A stretch of DNA of 64,000 nt, taken from contig NC_092054.1 of the NCBI RefSeq assembly GCF_003086295.3, positions 14,829,878 to 14,893,877 of the forward strand, written 5' to 3'. Below are positions 1 to 11,435 of this stretch, piece by piece. Position numbers and translations under genes: made by a program. The notes beneath the pieces are model-generated. The model was given only the letters and a program-made list of their open reading frames with translations, was not told where the DNA came from and searched no databases. The stretch comes from Arachis hypogaea (lineage: Eukaryota > Streptophyta > Magnoliopsida > Fabales > Fabaceae). Within the stretch, counting starts at the first letter, position 1; each line of letters begins with the position of its first letter.

Positions 1-605
1 TCATTTGTGGGTGTTAATGTTTTCCATAGATGAACCACGTAAACTTTGATAAACTAATTGTCTTTTTGTTTGGTGATATTTTATCCAAAGAAAGATGCTC
101 CATTGAGTAAGTTTGAGATATTGTGTGGTTTGGAAATAAATTTTTTGTGCTAAATTTAATGTCATTTGAAGGAATAGTGATAAAAGACTTATATAATAGT
201 ATGTAATTTGAATATTTGTAACGTAAAATTTATTATGATTAATAATATTATTATTAAATTTGTAATACGAATGTTTATTATATTTAATGAGTTATTTATA
301 GAAATTAATAAATTAATTATTGAAGTTATAAATTTATTGTATTGTTTATAACGGTGAGATATAATAAATATATGGATATGGGATTCAATGTCTACTTACA
401 AATTTGATTACAAATTTTTGTATATTTTTTTTTTGCTGATTTGGAATTAATAGTTGATTTGGCAAAAATTGAGTGGTTGATTCTAATATTTTGCCAAGTA
501 AGCGATGTTGGTGACATGGTATTAGTAGAAAGAAAAAGATGTTTTAAAAGTAATGTGGGTAAACTTATGTATCTACTTTTATATATTAAGAATAGATTGA
601 TATTA
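1..605 (-). mobile_element. Helitron-like terminal segment, cut by window edge
   Basis: This stretch is AT-rich and has no convincing gene. It is nearly identical to 33257-33865, so it is one copy of a duplicated segment. Read on the minus strand, its right end starts with TC followed by an AT-rich run with TATATAAAAGTAG, which resembles plant Helitron 5' ends. In the second copy the same sequence extends left to a GC-rich hairpin near 32260 that resembles a Helitron 3' end. The Helitron reading is inference; the duplication is seen directly. The left boundary lies outside the window. Confidence 0.4.
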
Positions 606-628
606 TCATTACCTTTATTTATTTATTA

Positions 629-629
<1 letters not shown>

Positions 630-705
<76 letters not shown>
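630..705. repeat. ATT trinucleotide microsatellite
   Basis: About 25 uninterrupted TTA/ATT units. The tyrosine-rich reading frame across it is an artefact of the repeat. The matching microsatellite in the other copy, around 33879 and 45198, was the target of the gypsy insertion. Confidence 0.95.
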
Positions 706-807
706 GTATTCTTAAATATAAAAATCAAAATATAAAAGAAAATATTAAGTATTGATTATAAGAATACCTAATAGTAAGAGATATGATATTATAATTAATA
801 TCATTAA

Positions 808-3800
808 TGTAAACCCTGTTAAAATTAGTGAATAATTAGTCAATAAATCAATTTTTAACAAAAAAAATTAGAAATGTGAATATTATATTAAATTAGGATA
901 GAGTTAATTAAAACGAGAATTTTGACACTAATTTTAAAGAATTTGGTCCAAAATTAAGTCGAACAGGCCGAACCGATTGAACCGGACCCATGGGCCTAAC
1001 TCAGCCCACATATCATTAATGAAGCCAGCTTCCCCTCTCTTCTTCCTCTTCATTCACGCTGCACAACTGAGGAAGAAGAGGGAAAGCTTTTCAACCTAAC
1101 GCCACAAATCAATCCACCATAACTTCTTGCTCCGAGTTCCGATCGCTGCACCGTTTGCGGTCACGCGTTCATCATGTCGAGCTCTACGAATCTACCGGAA
1201 CAATTTTATTGGTAACCCACTCTATCATTCCAGTTCTTCTACCCCCTTAATTTCGAAAGTTATAAATACCTATGTTGAGATTTTATTTATTTTGGTATTC
1301 TAGGTTCGATTTAGCTTGCGGAGCTTATCAGACTTGGATGGTTTTGTCCGTAGGTATGGTAAGGATTATTAACCCTAAGTTAATTTATTGAATTGGTGTA
1401 TGAGTATTGAATTTTATATATGGATATGTGAATTTGGGTGTATATGTGTTGTGTACATGTGTTAGGTTGTGTAAAAGTAGTTAGAGCTTGAAATTGTGGA
1501 CGTTGGAATTTTAGTGTTTTGGTGAATTTTGGACCTTGGGGCTGTGTTGGTTTGGTGATTTTGCCTTGGACAATACACGAAAATCGGCCAAGATATGGTT
1601 TAGGTTTTTTGCATTTAATATATAATGTCCTGTGAAAACTTAGGTTAGATGACCATAGAGTAGGTTAGAACGTTTGAATGACATGAAATGCTTAGTATTC
1701 TTGATAATATTGTTATTATTGATTGAGTATTATTTGCTGGATGATTGTTAGTTATGATGATATTATATTGTTAGGTGATGGGTTGATGCATGGAGGTAAT
1801 GTGAATAGGTAAAAAAAATGGTGGTGCTATATTGATGATTCTTGTTGATATTGTTGAGAGATTATGTATATGGTTGTTAACTTGAGGAATGGTTGTATTT
1901 GGTAACTCGTGGTGGTTATGGTGTTATGATTAGTAGGTTGGGAGGCGAATGTTATATATGTAATGCTGGGATTGAGATTGGCCTAATGAAATTGAGGTTT
2001 AAAAGTTTTTATAAAATATTGATTTTGGCCCAACTTCGGCGAGCCATAACTCAGCTTCCAGACCCCTAAATGGTTTCATACTTATTTTAAATGAAAATTG
2101 GGTTTATGAAGTTTAAGCTGTTCGAAGAACGGATGAAAAATGATTTAAAACAAATAAGTTATGTGCGTCGGAAGTTTGGGTCGGAAATATGGAACTCTAT
2201 AGCTTTTTAACTTCACTAAATTTTTTGGAGAAACGTACGCCCATGCGTACGCGTGGCTTGGAATTTTCGCGTACGCATGCACTTTATTCGCGGACTGTCA
2301 TCACTACCCTTTTTATACGCGTACGCGAAATGGGCCAGGATGCACGTCCACGCATACGCGAGCTGGTCTTTTCGTACGCCCACGCGTACGCGTGACCCAC
2401 GCATATGCGTGGCCCCTATTTCAGCAAATATGGATTTTTGGGTTTTAAACCTAATTTTCAAATTTTTAAACCTCTATTTTCATTCTTTCAATCTTAAATC
2501 ATAAGTAGTGAGCCTAGTGATTAAACGGAGTTAGGAAATAGAGATAACTTGGGGATGAAGAAAACGTTAAAAGTGATAAATTATATGAGAAGAATGTGTA
2601 TGCATGAGAGCGATAAGATGCCATGGCTATGACGAATGATTATGAAATAAATATGGATGGTTATGAACAACATATGGATTATGAATTTTTATGTTATCTG
2701 AGATACGAGTTTCCCTGGATACATAACCATGACTTGCCACCACGTATTTCAGGTTGAAACTCGATATTCTGTTGACCTTATGTCGTAAGGGTGACCGGGC
2801 ACGTATAAATTTCCGGGAATGGTAACCCCCATTGAGTAAAAATGAATGTATGATTTATGAATAAAAGAGAAAAAGCTATGCATAGACTCATGGGGATACG
2901 TGACGAGGGACAGTCCAAGGGTTTAGCAAACCGGACTTGTCGGGTTGGCTTGATAACCGACAGATGAGACTTATCAGCCATAGGACAGGCATGCATCATG
3001 TGCATATTGTCTGATTTGCTTGTTTATGAACTATGTGGGATTGCCTATGTGACTATAACCTGCTATTTGTTATAACTGTTATCTGTACTACTTGTGAACT
3101 ACTTACGTTTGCCTTGTTTTGCTTGTTTGTCTGTGCAAATCATGGGAGACAGAAGTACGGAGGAAAGGTGGGGAAAGTTCAGTATATAGGTTAAGTTTGG
3201 TTAGGTTAAGAACCTTTAGATGACCACCTATTTATGACTTCTGTTTTTTGTTCCTTAAGCTTTACATATGAGTGTTGGCATTCTAGGATTGCCTCTGGAA
3301 TTCCCAGGACCTTATATCTTATATGCGTGGCACCTTTACCATGCTGAGAACCTCTGGTTCTCATCGCATACTATGTTGTTGTTTTTCAGATGCAGGTTGA
3401 GAGGCACCTCGCTAGGCGTCTGGACTTCTGAAGCAAAGTGGTTACTGGGTTTCCTTTTTATGTATATTTATGTATATATGTACTTAGTTTCCTCTCCAGA
3501 CAACATGTTCTTTTGATCCTCTTAGAGGCTTATGGAGAAATAGGGTTTTGTTTATGTAAATTTGGATTTTGGACATGTATATATATATGTAAATATTCTC
3601 CGGCCAGCCTTGACTTCGCATGCTGCGTCAGGAGCTAGTTGTTCTGTATCCTTGATACTCTAATCTCACTTTCTGTTTACTTATACCTACGATTTTTAGG
3701 TTTCTTAGTACGCAAATAATCCCGTTTCTTGAGCATTGCGTTTTTATTTTCACGATTTTGTTTCACCTGTTTTCCTTAAGGCTCCTAGTTTATTATATCC

Positions 3801-3900
3801 TTTCTGTTATTATATGTATATATTATCTTTTAGAGGTCGTAAACCACACCACTTCTGTTTTACGGCTTAAGCGTAAAGCTCTATGTGGTAGGATGTTACA
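808..3900 (+). mobile_element. Solo LTR of a Tekay/Del-type Ty3/gypsy family (copy in unit A)
   Basis: The stretch starts TGTAAACCC and ends GGTAGGATGTTACA. It is flanked on both sides by the 5-bp direct repeat ATTAA (803-807 and 3901-3905), as expected for an LTR insertion. No internal region, primer-binding site or polypurine tract is present, so it is a solo LTR of 3093 bp. Its ends and several blocks (the CGCGTACGCG cluster at about 2235-2416, and the block around 2900-3000 with the GCATGCATCATG run) match in reverse complement the LTRs of the full gypsy element at 33884-45197 and the solo LTR at 28991-31779. The same insertion with the same TSD recurs at 45338-48447. Confidence 0.92.
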
Positions 3901-5164
3901 ATTAATAAGTGAAGTTGATAAGAATATGATGAGTAGAATGATAAGAGAGTGGGATAAAAAATAAAACTATTATTAAGTGATATAAATGAAGTAAATTAAA
4001 GAAAATTTTGACTAATTATGGCTGAAATTTTTTTGTTACCAAACTTTTTTCACCGAATAATTAATCATGCTTTCATGTTATTCTTCAGTTTAAATTGAAA
4101 ATTGTTTGGATTGATTAATTGATTTATCAACCCAGTGTTTAGTACTAGTTTCTACTGTATTGTTCTGATATTGCTGCTAAGATTGTTTGAAGATTATTTG
4201 AATATGTGGAGATTTATTGTTTTACTATCTGTTTTACAGTCTATTTTACAGGCAGCACTTGAGTTGTAGAGGTGACGAGAATGGTGTTGGAGCTAGTGAT
4301 GGTCGAAGGAAAATGGAGGGTGAGGGGGTTGGAGGGGATGGTGGTGGTGGAAGGGAGTTGTGGTGGTAAAGAAGGGTGGAGAATAGAGGCCGAGGAGGAG
4401 GGACCGACAATTATATTGTTAGAATTAGGAATTGAGTTTGGAGATGATGAAAGATGAAAGATGAGGATATTTACGAAATTATTAACAAAAATTTAAAGAT
4501 GAATCATTTTTGTCTAACAAAATATATCTTATATGCATCTAAATCTTTTCTCTTTTAATGAGATAGTCCTTTGACTCCTTTCTAAAGATGGAAAAAAAAC
4601 TGATTAACTTAATATAATAATATCATATTATAATGTACAAAAATGAATGTAACTTGGGTAAAAAAAATTCACTCAAATGCACACTCAAAGTCCTACCAAA
4701 TTTTGAGCAATAATAATTTTAAATTGGTCAATTATATGTAGTATCTATCGCCTAGGTGCTGAATTTTTGTTGAAAATTTATTTCTAATAACAAATTTTAA
4801 ATATTTAAAATTTATTACTTTTTATATTTTTAAATTAAATATTATTTATTTAACATTTTTTACAATTAGACACTAAAATTTTAAACATGATAAACAAATA
4901 CCTTTTAAATTTCTCTTCAAAATCGTCATCAGCTTTTCGTATAGTGTGAAGAAAAATGGCATCTTATAAAGTACCGAAATTAGAAAGCAATGGTGCTGGT
5001 GCATGCATACATATTGAAGCATCTCAATTCTCAAGGTGATATATAAGTTATTGGAGGATATGTGCCTATAATAATCAATTTGGCATCTCATAACAGTGAA
5101 ATATATCTCAATGTATATAGTTCTTAAATAGTTTATATGAGAAGTTGGAAAATTGATGTGTGTG
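3901..5164. other. 5' flank of MLP gene A, no gene recognised
   Basis: AT-rich spacer duplicated at 48448-49969. A purine-rich stretch around 4262-4455 is open in one frame (GGTGGTGG-type codons) but resembles no protein I recognise and is most likely non-coding. The part from about 4560 on recurs at 8880-9389 and upstream of MLP copy C, so it is the shared promoter-distal flank of the MLP copies. Confidence 0.6.
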
Positions 5165-5174
5165 TATATAAATA
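5165..5174 (+). promoter_or_regulatory. TATA box of MLP gene A
   Basis: TATATAAATA lies 49 bases before the ATG. It is kept at the same spacing in MLP B (24529-24538) and in pseudogene C (49970-49979), which supports it as the core promoter. The implied 5' leader is only about 20-30 nt. Confidence 0.7.
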
Positions 5175-5222
5175 GGCATGCATGTTACGGTGAGAAGTGT
5201 GAAATTGAGTTAATTGCTTAAC

Positions 5223-6603
5223 ATGGCAACATCTCAAGTCCAAAAGATAGAAACAGAGTTTCATATTAAGGCAGATGCTAAGGAATTCTATGATGTTTTC
5301 TGCAACAAGACACACCATGTTGCTAAGGTTTGCCCTGATAAAGTACAGAGTGTTGTAATTCATGAAGGTGGATGGGGTACTGAGAGATCCATCATTTCGT
5401 GGAGCTATGTTCATGGTAATGTCAAGTGGACCTTAACTTGTTACAAAGTCAATTCCTCTTGGTTTATATTTTAATTATCTTTTACCCCAAACCCCTTCCC
5501 CTCACAAAGTAACGGTCAAGATTCACTATGCATACAAATAACTTTTTGTTTAATCTTAGATATTGATACAAGATTTGAAAGTTTAAATTTTTATATAAAA
5601 AATTTTTATAGCCAGTAATTTTTAGTATTTTTAGTTATCATTTAACTAATATAAATATTAAATTATTTTTAATAAATAAATTATACTAATTTATGTGTGT
5701 AAATTCTAAAAAATATAAATACAAACTGTATTAATTCATATTTGCAAATTTTGATAAATATAGATGTATATTATATGTTTTTTGTGTGCAAAATTCCTAT
5801 AAAATATAAGTACAAATTATTACTAAAAAATAATAATATTTACTGTCATATAACATTGCTCATCTCCCAATTCTATGATGTCCATCACTTGACAGCTAAT
5901 TTTTTATCAAATTTATTTTTTATATCAAATTTCAAATATTTAAAATTTATTAATTCTATACTTTTAAATTAAATATTAATTATTTAACTTTTTTTTTAAT
6001 TAGACACTAAACTTTTAGCCAATAAACACCTACAAAAAATCACATAAGTCCAAATTTTAAGTTTTGAAGAAGTGATTTCGTGAAAATTAATTGAAATTCT
6101 TTGACCTTTAAAAACAGGGATAGATTCTGGTATAATTGATTGGTTCATCAATTAGTGCTGGAAGTAACATGCATCAAAGAGATAGAGAGAAAGAGAGAAC
6201 ATCATATCTCTAACTGAAGTGTGGTTGCAACGATTTAGCATTGCGACTTTCACAATGTTGTGATGACACTTTTTATTTCCTTTGATCCGTAAAATCTAAA
6301 CAGTTTTTGGTTTTGACAAGATTAGATGGCAAGGCTTGTGTTTCTAAGGAGATTATTGAAGACATTGACAAAGAAGACAATAAAATGAGCTTTAGAGAGT
6401 TGGAAGGAGACCTGCTGAACCACTACAAGAGCTTCAAGTTCTTGCTTCATGCTGTTCCCAACAAAAAGGGAGGATGCATGGTGCGTTGGACCATGGAATA
6501 TGAGAAGATCAATGAAAACACTTCTGATCCTCACACTATGATGCAGTTGGTAGTTGATGTGAGCAAACAGGTTGAAGTTCACCTTATTTCCAAAGGCTGC
6601 TGA
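5223..6603 (+). CDS. MLP-like protein (major latex protein, Bet v 1/PR-10 superfamily), gene A
   Basis: Two exons, 5223-5415 and 6326-6603, join across a GT-AG intron of 910 bp and give a 156-residue protein, the normal size for major latex proteins. The intron splits an Asp codon after residue 64 and restores the family sequence YVHDGK, which fixes both splice sites. Residues 48-54 (EGGWGTE) form the glycine-rich loop of the family. The second exon carries the typical EGDLLNHYKSFK and WTMEYEK segments. MLPs have the START-like Bet v 1 fold with a hydrophobic ligand cavity, are cytosolic, and are linked to defence and stress; the ligand cannot be told from sequence. The ATG was chosen because MATSQVQKIE is the family N-terminus and sits just after a TATA box. 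No frameshift or stop is present. It differs from gene B at about 23 of 156 residues. Confidence 0.9.
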
Positions 6604-6785
6604 AAAAGTGATGAATAATTCACATCAAATTAATGGTGAATTTAAAGCTGGGTAATTGGAGCTATATAATAATATTATTATGATGTGCCCTTATGTATCT
6701 TTGCTAAAATAATGGGCAAGGTATAAGCTACTATATATACTAAGCTTATTGAGCCGAGATACATGTTTCATGTCCTACGTTCAAT

Positions 6786-6791
6786 AATAAA
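6786..6791 (+). terminator. Candidate poly(A) signal of MLP gene A
   Basis: AATAAA in a run of overlapping AATAA units about 180 bases after the stop codon. The same run follows gene B near 25780-25795. Confidence 0.45.
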
Positions 6792-7497
6792 TAATAGATG
6801 ATTAAGTTGTCGTGTGAAAATGAGATATTATTGTCGAGAAATACTTGAATATTTTCAGAGAAAAAGTTTATTCACTTGTTTTAAGACATACATTTAGGTA
6901 ACATTTGTTTTAACTTTTAAGACAGTACATTCAGTATTGTGTTTATTAGTAGTTATAGACTAAAATTAAAATTTTGGTAATTGTGTTGGTAATTTATGTC
7001 TTGATCTTTGTCCTTCTATATCAAGAGTCTTTTCCTTTATTTTATGTGTTTCTATAAATTTTTTTTTTTTTGATGTTGTGAAAAAATTTTAGTTTATTTT
7101 AAGTTTATTTGATTAGTTAGATCCGATTTTACAGTCTTATTTAGTAATTTAGAATCTTAATTTTAGGAGCTAAGTTTAAATTTACTGCAATTGTTGTGTG
7201 TACATGATTGATTGTGCGTGAGCTTATATTTTATTATACCTCAAAAATTTCAATCTTTATATCAATGATTTTAGTTTTTTTATCAATGGTTTAAATGTTT
7301 TATTATGCCTTTATTTTTATTTTTTTTAATTAATAGGGGTATTTTAATAATTTTTTTATTTCAATCTCTATTTATTGTAAAAGGTTGTGAATTGTGGAAG
7401 GTTGGAAAATATGATGAACAGTGAAAAAAAAGAAAAAGAAAAAAAGTGAGATAAAATGACTTGTTTGTTAAAATTAGAATGAATGATTACAAAAATG
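6792..7497. other. 3' flank of MLP gene A
   Basis: AT-rich, no gene seen. It is collinear with the 3' flank of MLP gene B (about 25800-26714), except that B has a 166-bp MITE at 26399. It shows that the duplicated unit extends well past the gene. Confidence 0.6.
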
Positions 7498-8838
7498 AGT
7501 ATTATTGTATAAAGACTATTTGTAAAACTAATTAACTATGATTAGTTATAAACTATTTTCTAATGTATAATTTCAACATATTTTTAACCATGATATAACA
7601 ACTAACTAACTAAAATTAAAGGCTAATGACCAAGATAGTAAAATCGTAGTTTTTATTTATTATATAATTCGAAAAGCTAATGCAAAATCGTAATTCGTAA
7701 AATTGTTAGACGATAGGTAAATCTAACCCATAAATCATAAAATCTGAAAAATATAAGAAATATAACAAAATTACACATAATTGAATATAACATTAATTAA
7801 AAAAGTTTCATTAAATAATTCAAAAAAGATATTTATTTAACAATTTAAAAATATAATCATATTCAGAATATTTACTTATATATTTATAAAAAGAAACAAG
7901 TTGCATATTCAAACCACACATTAGCAAATTCACTAATTTAAATGTTTTAGAACAAGCAAATTTATTAGTGTTCTTTTTTCTTTCTTTTTTACTTTATTGA
8001 CATAGGTCCAGGTCTACAATTGGACCCGACCCAACATAAGCTACCCATCCTCATCCCCATCACCATCAGACACCTTTTTCCAACCCATTTCCCCCCAACC
8101 TAGATCCCCAACATTCCCTGCAACCCAAATACCCCATGACTAAGCTTACGAAACTCCTTCCAATGGCAAATCCATCTCCTTTGGCGTGTTGAGCATATTG
8201 TCCATAAAATTTCTCTGAAATATCTTCTCCGCACTCCCCTCCTAGATTTTGGGTTACTCAGTTTTCATGAAGAGACACTGCGAAACCGCCGCATGAAGGA
8301 GATGTTGGTGTTGCATTTTCTTTCGCCTTTCTTGCTTTTTTGTTCAAGCTCCCAATTAGCCCTCCTCCGCAGAGGAGGAAGACAGCGCCAGTCGCACTGT
8401 ATCTGATACCTCTACTTTTCTCTGTCTTTGGTTTGAAGAATGCCCCTGTAACCATGTTGCAAGAACTTTACTCCATTCTAGGGTTCCTTTTCAGCTTTCT
8501 TCTATACGTGCTGGGCTAGATTTGGGCGAATTGCAAACTAGGTTAGGGAACAATGGAACACCGCTTGCGGATGAGTCTTCTTCCTCTCACACGGAATTGT
8601 CAACAAAATTATGATTCCAACAATTTTGCGACTTTACTCGGCGATTCCAGTACACAAACAACACTACTGTCACTCGAACAATAAAATCGGAACGAAAAGG
8701 AGCGACAAAATCGCAAAAACGTGCGATTTTACGAGTTAAGTCGCGATTTTGACTACCTTGCTAATGACTATTATAAATAAATTCTATATCAACTAACATC
8801 CTCCCCAAACTAAAAATGTGAATGTCTAGCAATCCTAA
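7498..8838 (-). mobile_element. Ty1/copia LTR remnant of unit A, split by a hAT element
   Basis: Sequence 7498-7630 plus 8761-8798 matches the LTR-like blocks at 16201-16367 and 26715-26876. On the minus strand the LTR begins TGTTAGTTGATATAG just after a purine-rich tract (GAGGGAGAA in unit D, degraded here), as expected at a copia 3' LTR. About 40 bases of internal sequence remain (8799-8838). The sequence then switches abruptly to MLP 5' flank, so 8838/8839 is a junction between tandem units. Confidence 0.7.
7631..8760. mobile_element. Non-autonomous hAT-type element
   Basis: An insertion of 1130 bp inside the copia LTR remnant. The 8-bp direct repeat CTAATGAC sits at 7623-7630 and 8761-8768, and the empty site is seen in the homologous LTRs at about 16330 and 26840. 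The ends are inverted repeats: CAAGATAGTAAAATCG on the left, and CAAGGTAGTCAAAATCG on the reverse complement of the right end. An 8-bp TSD with short TIRs fits the hAT superfamily. No transposase is present. The middle (about 8030-8600) is GC-richer and gene-like in composition and might be captured host sequence, but I recognise no protein. Confidence 0.88.
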
Positions 8839-9389
8839 ATTGTATTAATAAACAATAAAATCGAGGTAAATTGTTTTACATTATTTTCTATTTTAATATG
8901 ATAGTCCTTTGACTCCTTTCTAAAGATGGAAAAAAACTGATTAACTTAATGTAATAATATCATATTATAATGTACAAAAATTAATGTAACTTGGGTAAAA
9001 AAGATTCAATCAAATGCACGCTCAAAGTCCTACCAACTACCAAGTTTTGAGCAATAATAATTTTAAATGGGCCAATTCTATAATATATCTATCGCTTAAG
9101 TGCTGAATTTTTGTTGAAAATTTATTTTTAATAACAAATTTTAAATATTTAAATTTTTTTATATTTTTAAATTAAATATTAATTATTTAATATTTTTTTC
9201 AATCAGACACTAAATTTTTAAACACGATAACAAATACCTTTTAAATTTCTCTTCAAAATCGTTATCAACTTTTCGTATAGTGTGAAGAAAAATGGCATCT
9301 TATAAAGTATAGAAATTGGAAAGCAAGGGTGCTGGTGCATGCATATATATTGAAGCATCTCAATTCTCAAGGTGATGTGTAAGTTATTG
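8839..9389 (+). pseudogene. Orphan MLP 5' flank (unit D, no coding exons)
   Basis: The stretch aligns with the 5' flank of MLP A (about 4560-5055) and of MLP C (about 49340-49860), including the block around 9290-9380 that lies about 150 bp before the gene. The alignment breaks at 9389 after TTATTGGAG and resumes at about 15937 with TTGGAGAATATG. No MLP exon 1 or exon 2 occurs anywhere in unit D, so this is a remnant of a fourth MLP copy that lost its gene. Confidence 0.75.
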
Positions 9390-9634
9390 GAGCAGAAGAA
9401 TGGGAATGTCTATGCTGGGGAAACTTGCATCTGGTCCTTGAGTCCTTGACCGTGTAGGAATATTCTAATTGTGGCTGAAGGTTGGTTCTGTACATAAAGT
9501 ATTGTTTAATTTGTATTACATAATTACATGTGATCCATAAATGAATGTAATTGTAAATTGGTATAGGACGGTCGATTAAATTAGTAAATTCAATATTGAT
9601 TAGACATGCATATTAGACCAGAATGTTGATGAAT
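9390..9634. other. Unassigned left part of a composite insertion
   Basis: Left part of a block of about 6.5 kb (9390 to about 15936) inserted into the MLP 5' flank. TTGGAG is repeated on both sides of the block. The first 100 bases have gene-like composition, but no protein is recognised and no terminal repeats link the two ends of the block. Confidence 0.35.
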
Positions 9635-10679
9635 TTAGGGATGGCAACGGATTTTCATGGGATGGGGATATGCCCCCGTCTCCCGCCTCCATTATTTGTT
9701 TTCGTCCCCACGATGGTAACGGGGACCCCATATTCATTGGGACTCGAGTATTTGTGGATTTTTTTTAAAACAAAAAAATTAAAAAAAAATTTAAAAAATT
9801 AGAGATAATTATCAACAGTCATGGAACCTCCGAAAGCAAATACTCAAATGATAATAATAAATCCACAAATGAATAAGACAAATTCACAGAAATTTTAATA
9901 ATAGAATTAACACACATAGAACATAGACAGTGATAACAGCAAATGCACATATACAGTGATAACAACAAACCACATATGAAAAACGATGAAGACGGAGACC
10001 CTCACTGCTGCGACAAAAACAGTGACGACGACCCTCCCTACAGCGACGAAGACGGCATTGAGAGAACCCTTCCTACTGCAACGAAGACGGCGTTGAGAGA
10101 ATCCTCACTGCTGCGAGGAAGACGACGACGACAACCCTCACTACTTTGACGAAAACGACAACGGCGACACTCACGGACGCGTGAAGAGAGAAGACGCCGA
10201 CAATGGATGATGAACGATGAAGATGGCGACGCGATTTAAGTAAGAAAAATAAAGAGTGCAAGTGCGTGATGGTGAAGGATTTAGGGTGGCAACAGTGAGG
10301 GGTTTAGGGTGGCGGCGGATGGCAGATGACGGAACGACATTAGAAGAAGAGGTGGATTAGAGAGGACAAGAAGTTAGGTTTCGTGAATGATTTTATCATA
10401 TTTGGACGAAGAGAGGAAGTGTGAAATGTGAATGACGGCTTGGGGTTCCAGGAGGGTTTGAAACTAATATATATATATATATATATATATTGGTCATTTC
10501 TTATAACGGGAATTATACGGGTATTCACGGGGTGGGGACTTTTATCCCGATCCCCATCCCATTTATTATCCGGGTTCCCGACCCCGTCTTCCACGGAGAG
10601 AAATTGACCCCCAAATATGTTTCCTGACGAGTAAATTTTCATGGATACCCACTCCGTCAGAAAAAATTGTCATGCCTAA
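9635..10679. mobile_element. Non-autonomous TIR element with TTAGGGATGGCAA-type ends
   Basis: The left end reads TTAGGGATGGCAACGG; the reverse complement of the right end reads TTAGGCATGACAA. The subterminal regions are GC-rich and partly inverted (GATGGGGAT... against ...ATCCCCATCC), with a low-complexity GACGAC-rich core at about 9980-10150 and an (AT)n run at 10467-10490. The flanking TGAAT (9630-9634 and 10680-10684) is a possible short TSD. This end type is common in plant DNA transposons. The superfamily is not certain because an 8- or 9-bp TSD is not clear. No transposase is encoded. Confidence 0.6.
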
Positions 10680-11435
10680 TGAATGAGGTTAAAGGTTTAT
10701 TGAGTTTTAGTAGGTATTTTTTTAACAGATTTTTTTTATATAGAGATTTATTTCATCTATTTTTTAAATTTTTTATTTTTATTGGATGATTAAATGGTAG
10801 TTATTTAAAGTATATATTTATTCGTTGAAAAAATATATATCTTTATTCACGTAAAAAAAAGAAATATATATATTTTTAATTAAGAGTTAAAAAAATTTCA
10901 GTTAAAAAAATTTCATGTCCAAAAAAAAGGTAGGAAAATGTTTTTTTTTAATTCATTTGTAATTTTGATAATAACCGTGAAGTTACAAATGTAATATCCT
11001 CTCTTCAATAAAAAATGAGGTTACTATATAAAAAAAATTGAATTATTAGAATAAATTAATAAAACTAATTTTCATCACCGTAAATGGTATGATATTTTGT
11101 AGTGTCATTAGTTTTTTGTGTTTTAATTCTCAAGTAAATAAAGAATGAAGTAATAGTGAATAATAAGTTATTAATTAATTTTATTTCGGAATAAAATACT
11201 AATTGTAAGAAGAAAATTAATTCTTTAAGAATCTAAATTAAAAACCACTCTAAATATATTAGTTAAATAGATAGATATACAAAATAAAAAAAAAACAATA
11301 ACCATATTCTAATAAAATAACAATTCTTTATAAAAAAAATTAAATATACGTCTTTGAATTAGGACTTAGAATTACGGGTTTTGATTTTAATTTTTTAGAG
11401 TAATTTTTATTAGGCCTACAACCTATTATTATTAT
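10680..11435. other. AT-rich spacer, nothing recognised
   Basis: No reading frame of note, no repeat ends and no RNA gene recognised. Confidence 0.5.

Noticed and set aside
441..755. Tyrosine-repeat protein
   Set aside because: Product of the ATT microsatellite in an intergenic, duplicated, Helitron-like flank.
2189..2504. Overlapping frames on both strands in the solo LTR
   Set aside because: Caused by the CGCGTACGCG palindrome cluster, which opens frames on both strands.
4272..4457. Short Glu/Gly/Val-rich protein, also at 48823-49005
   Set aside because: Purine-rich composition, no promoter context, no recognisable family, and the copies differ at many codons.
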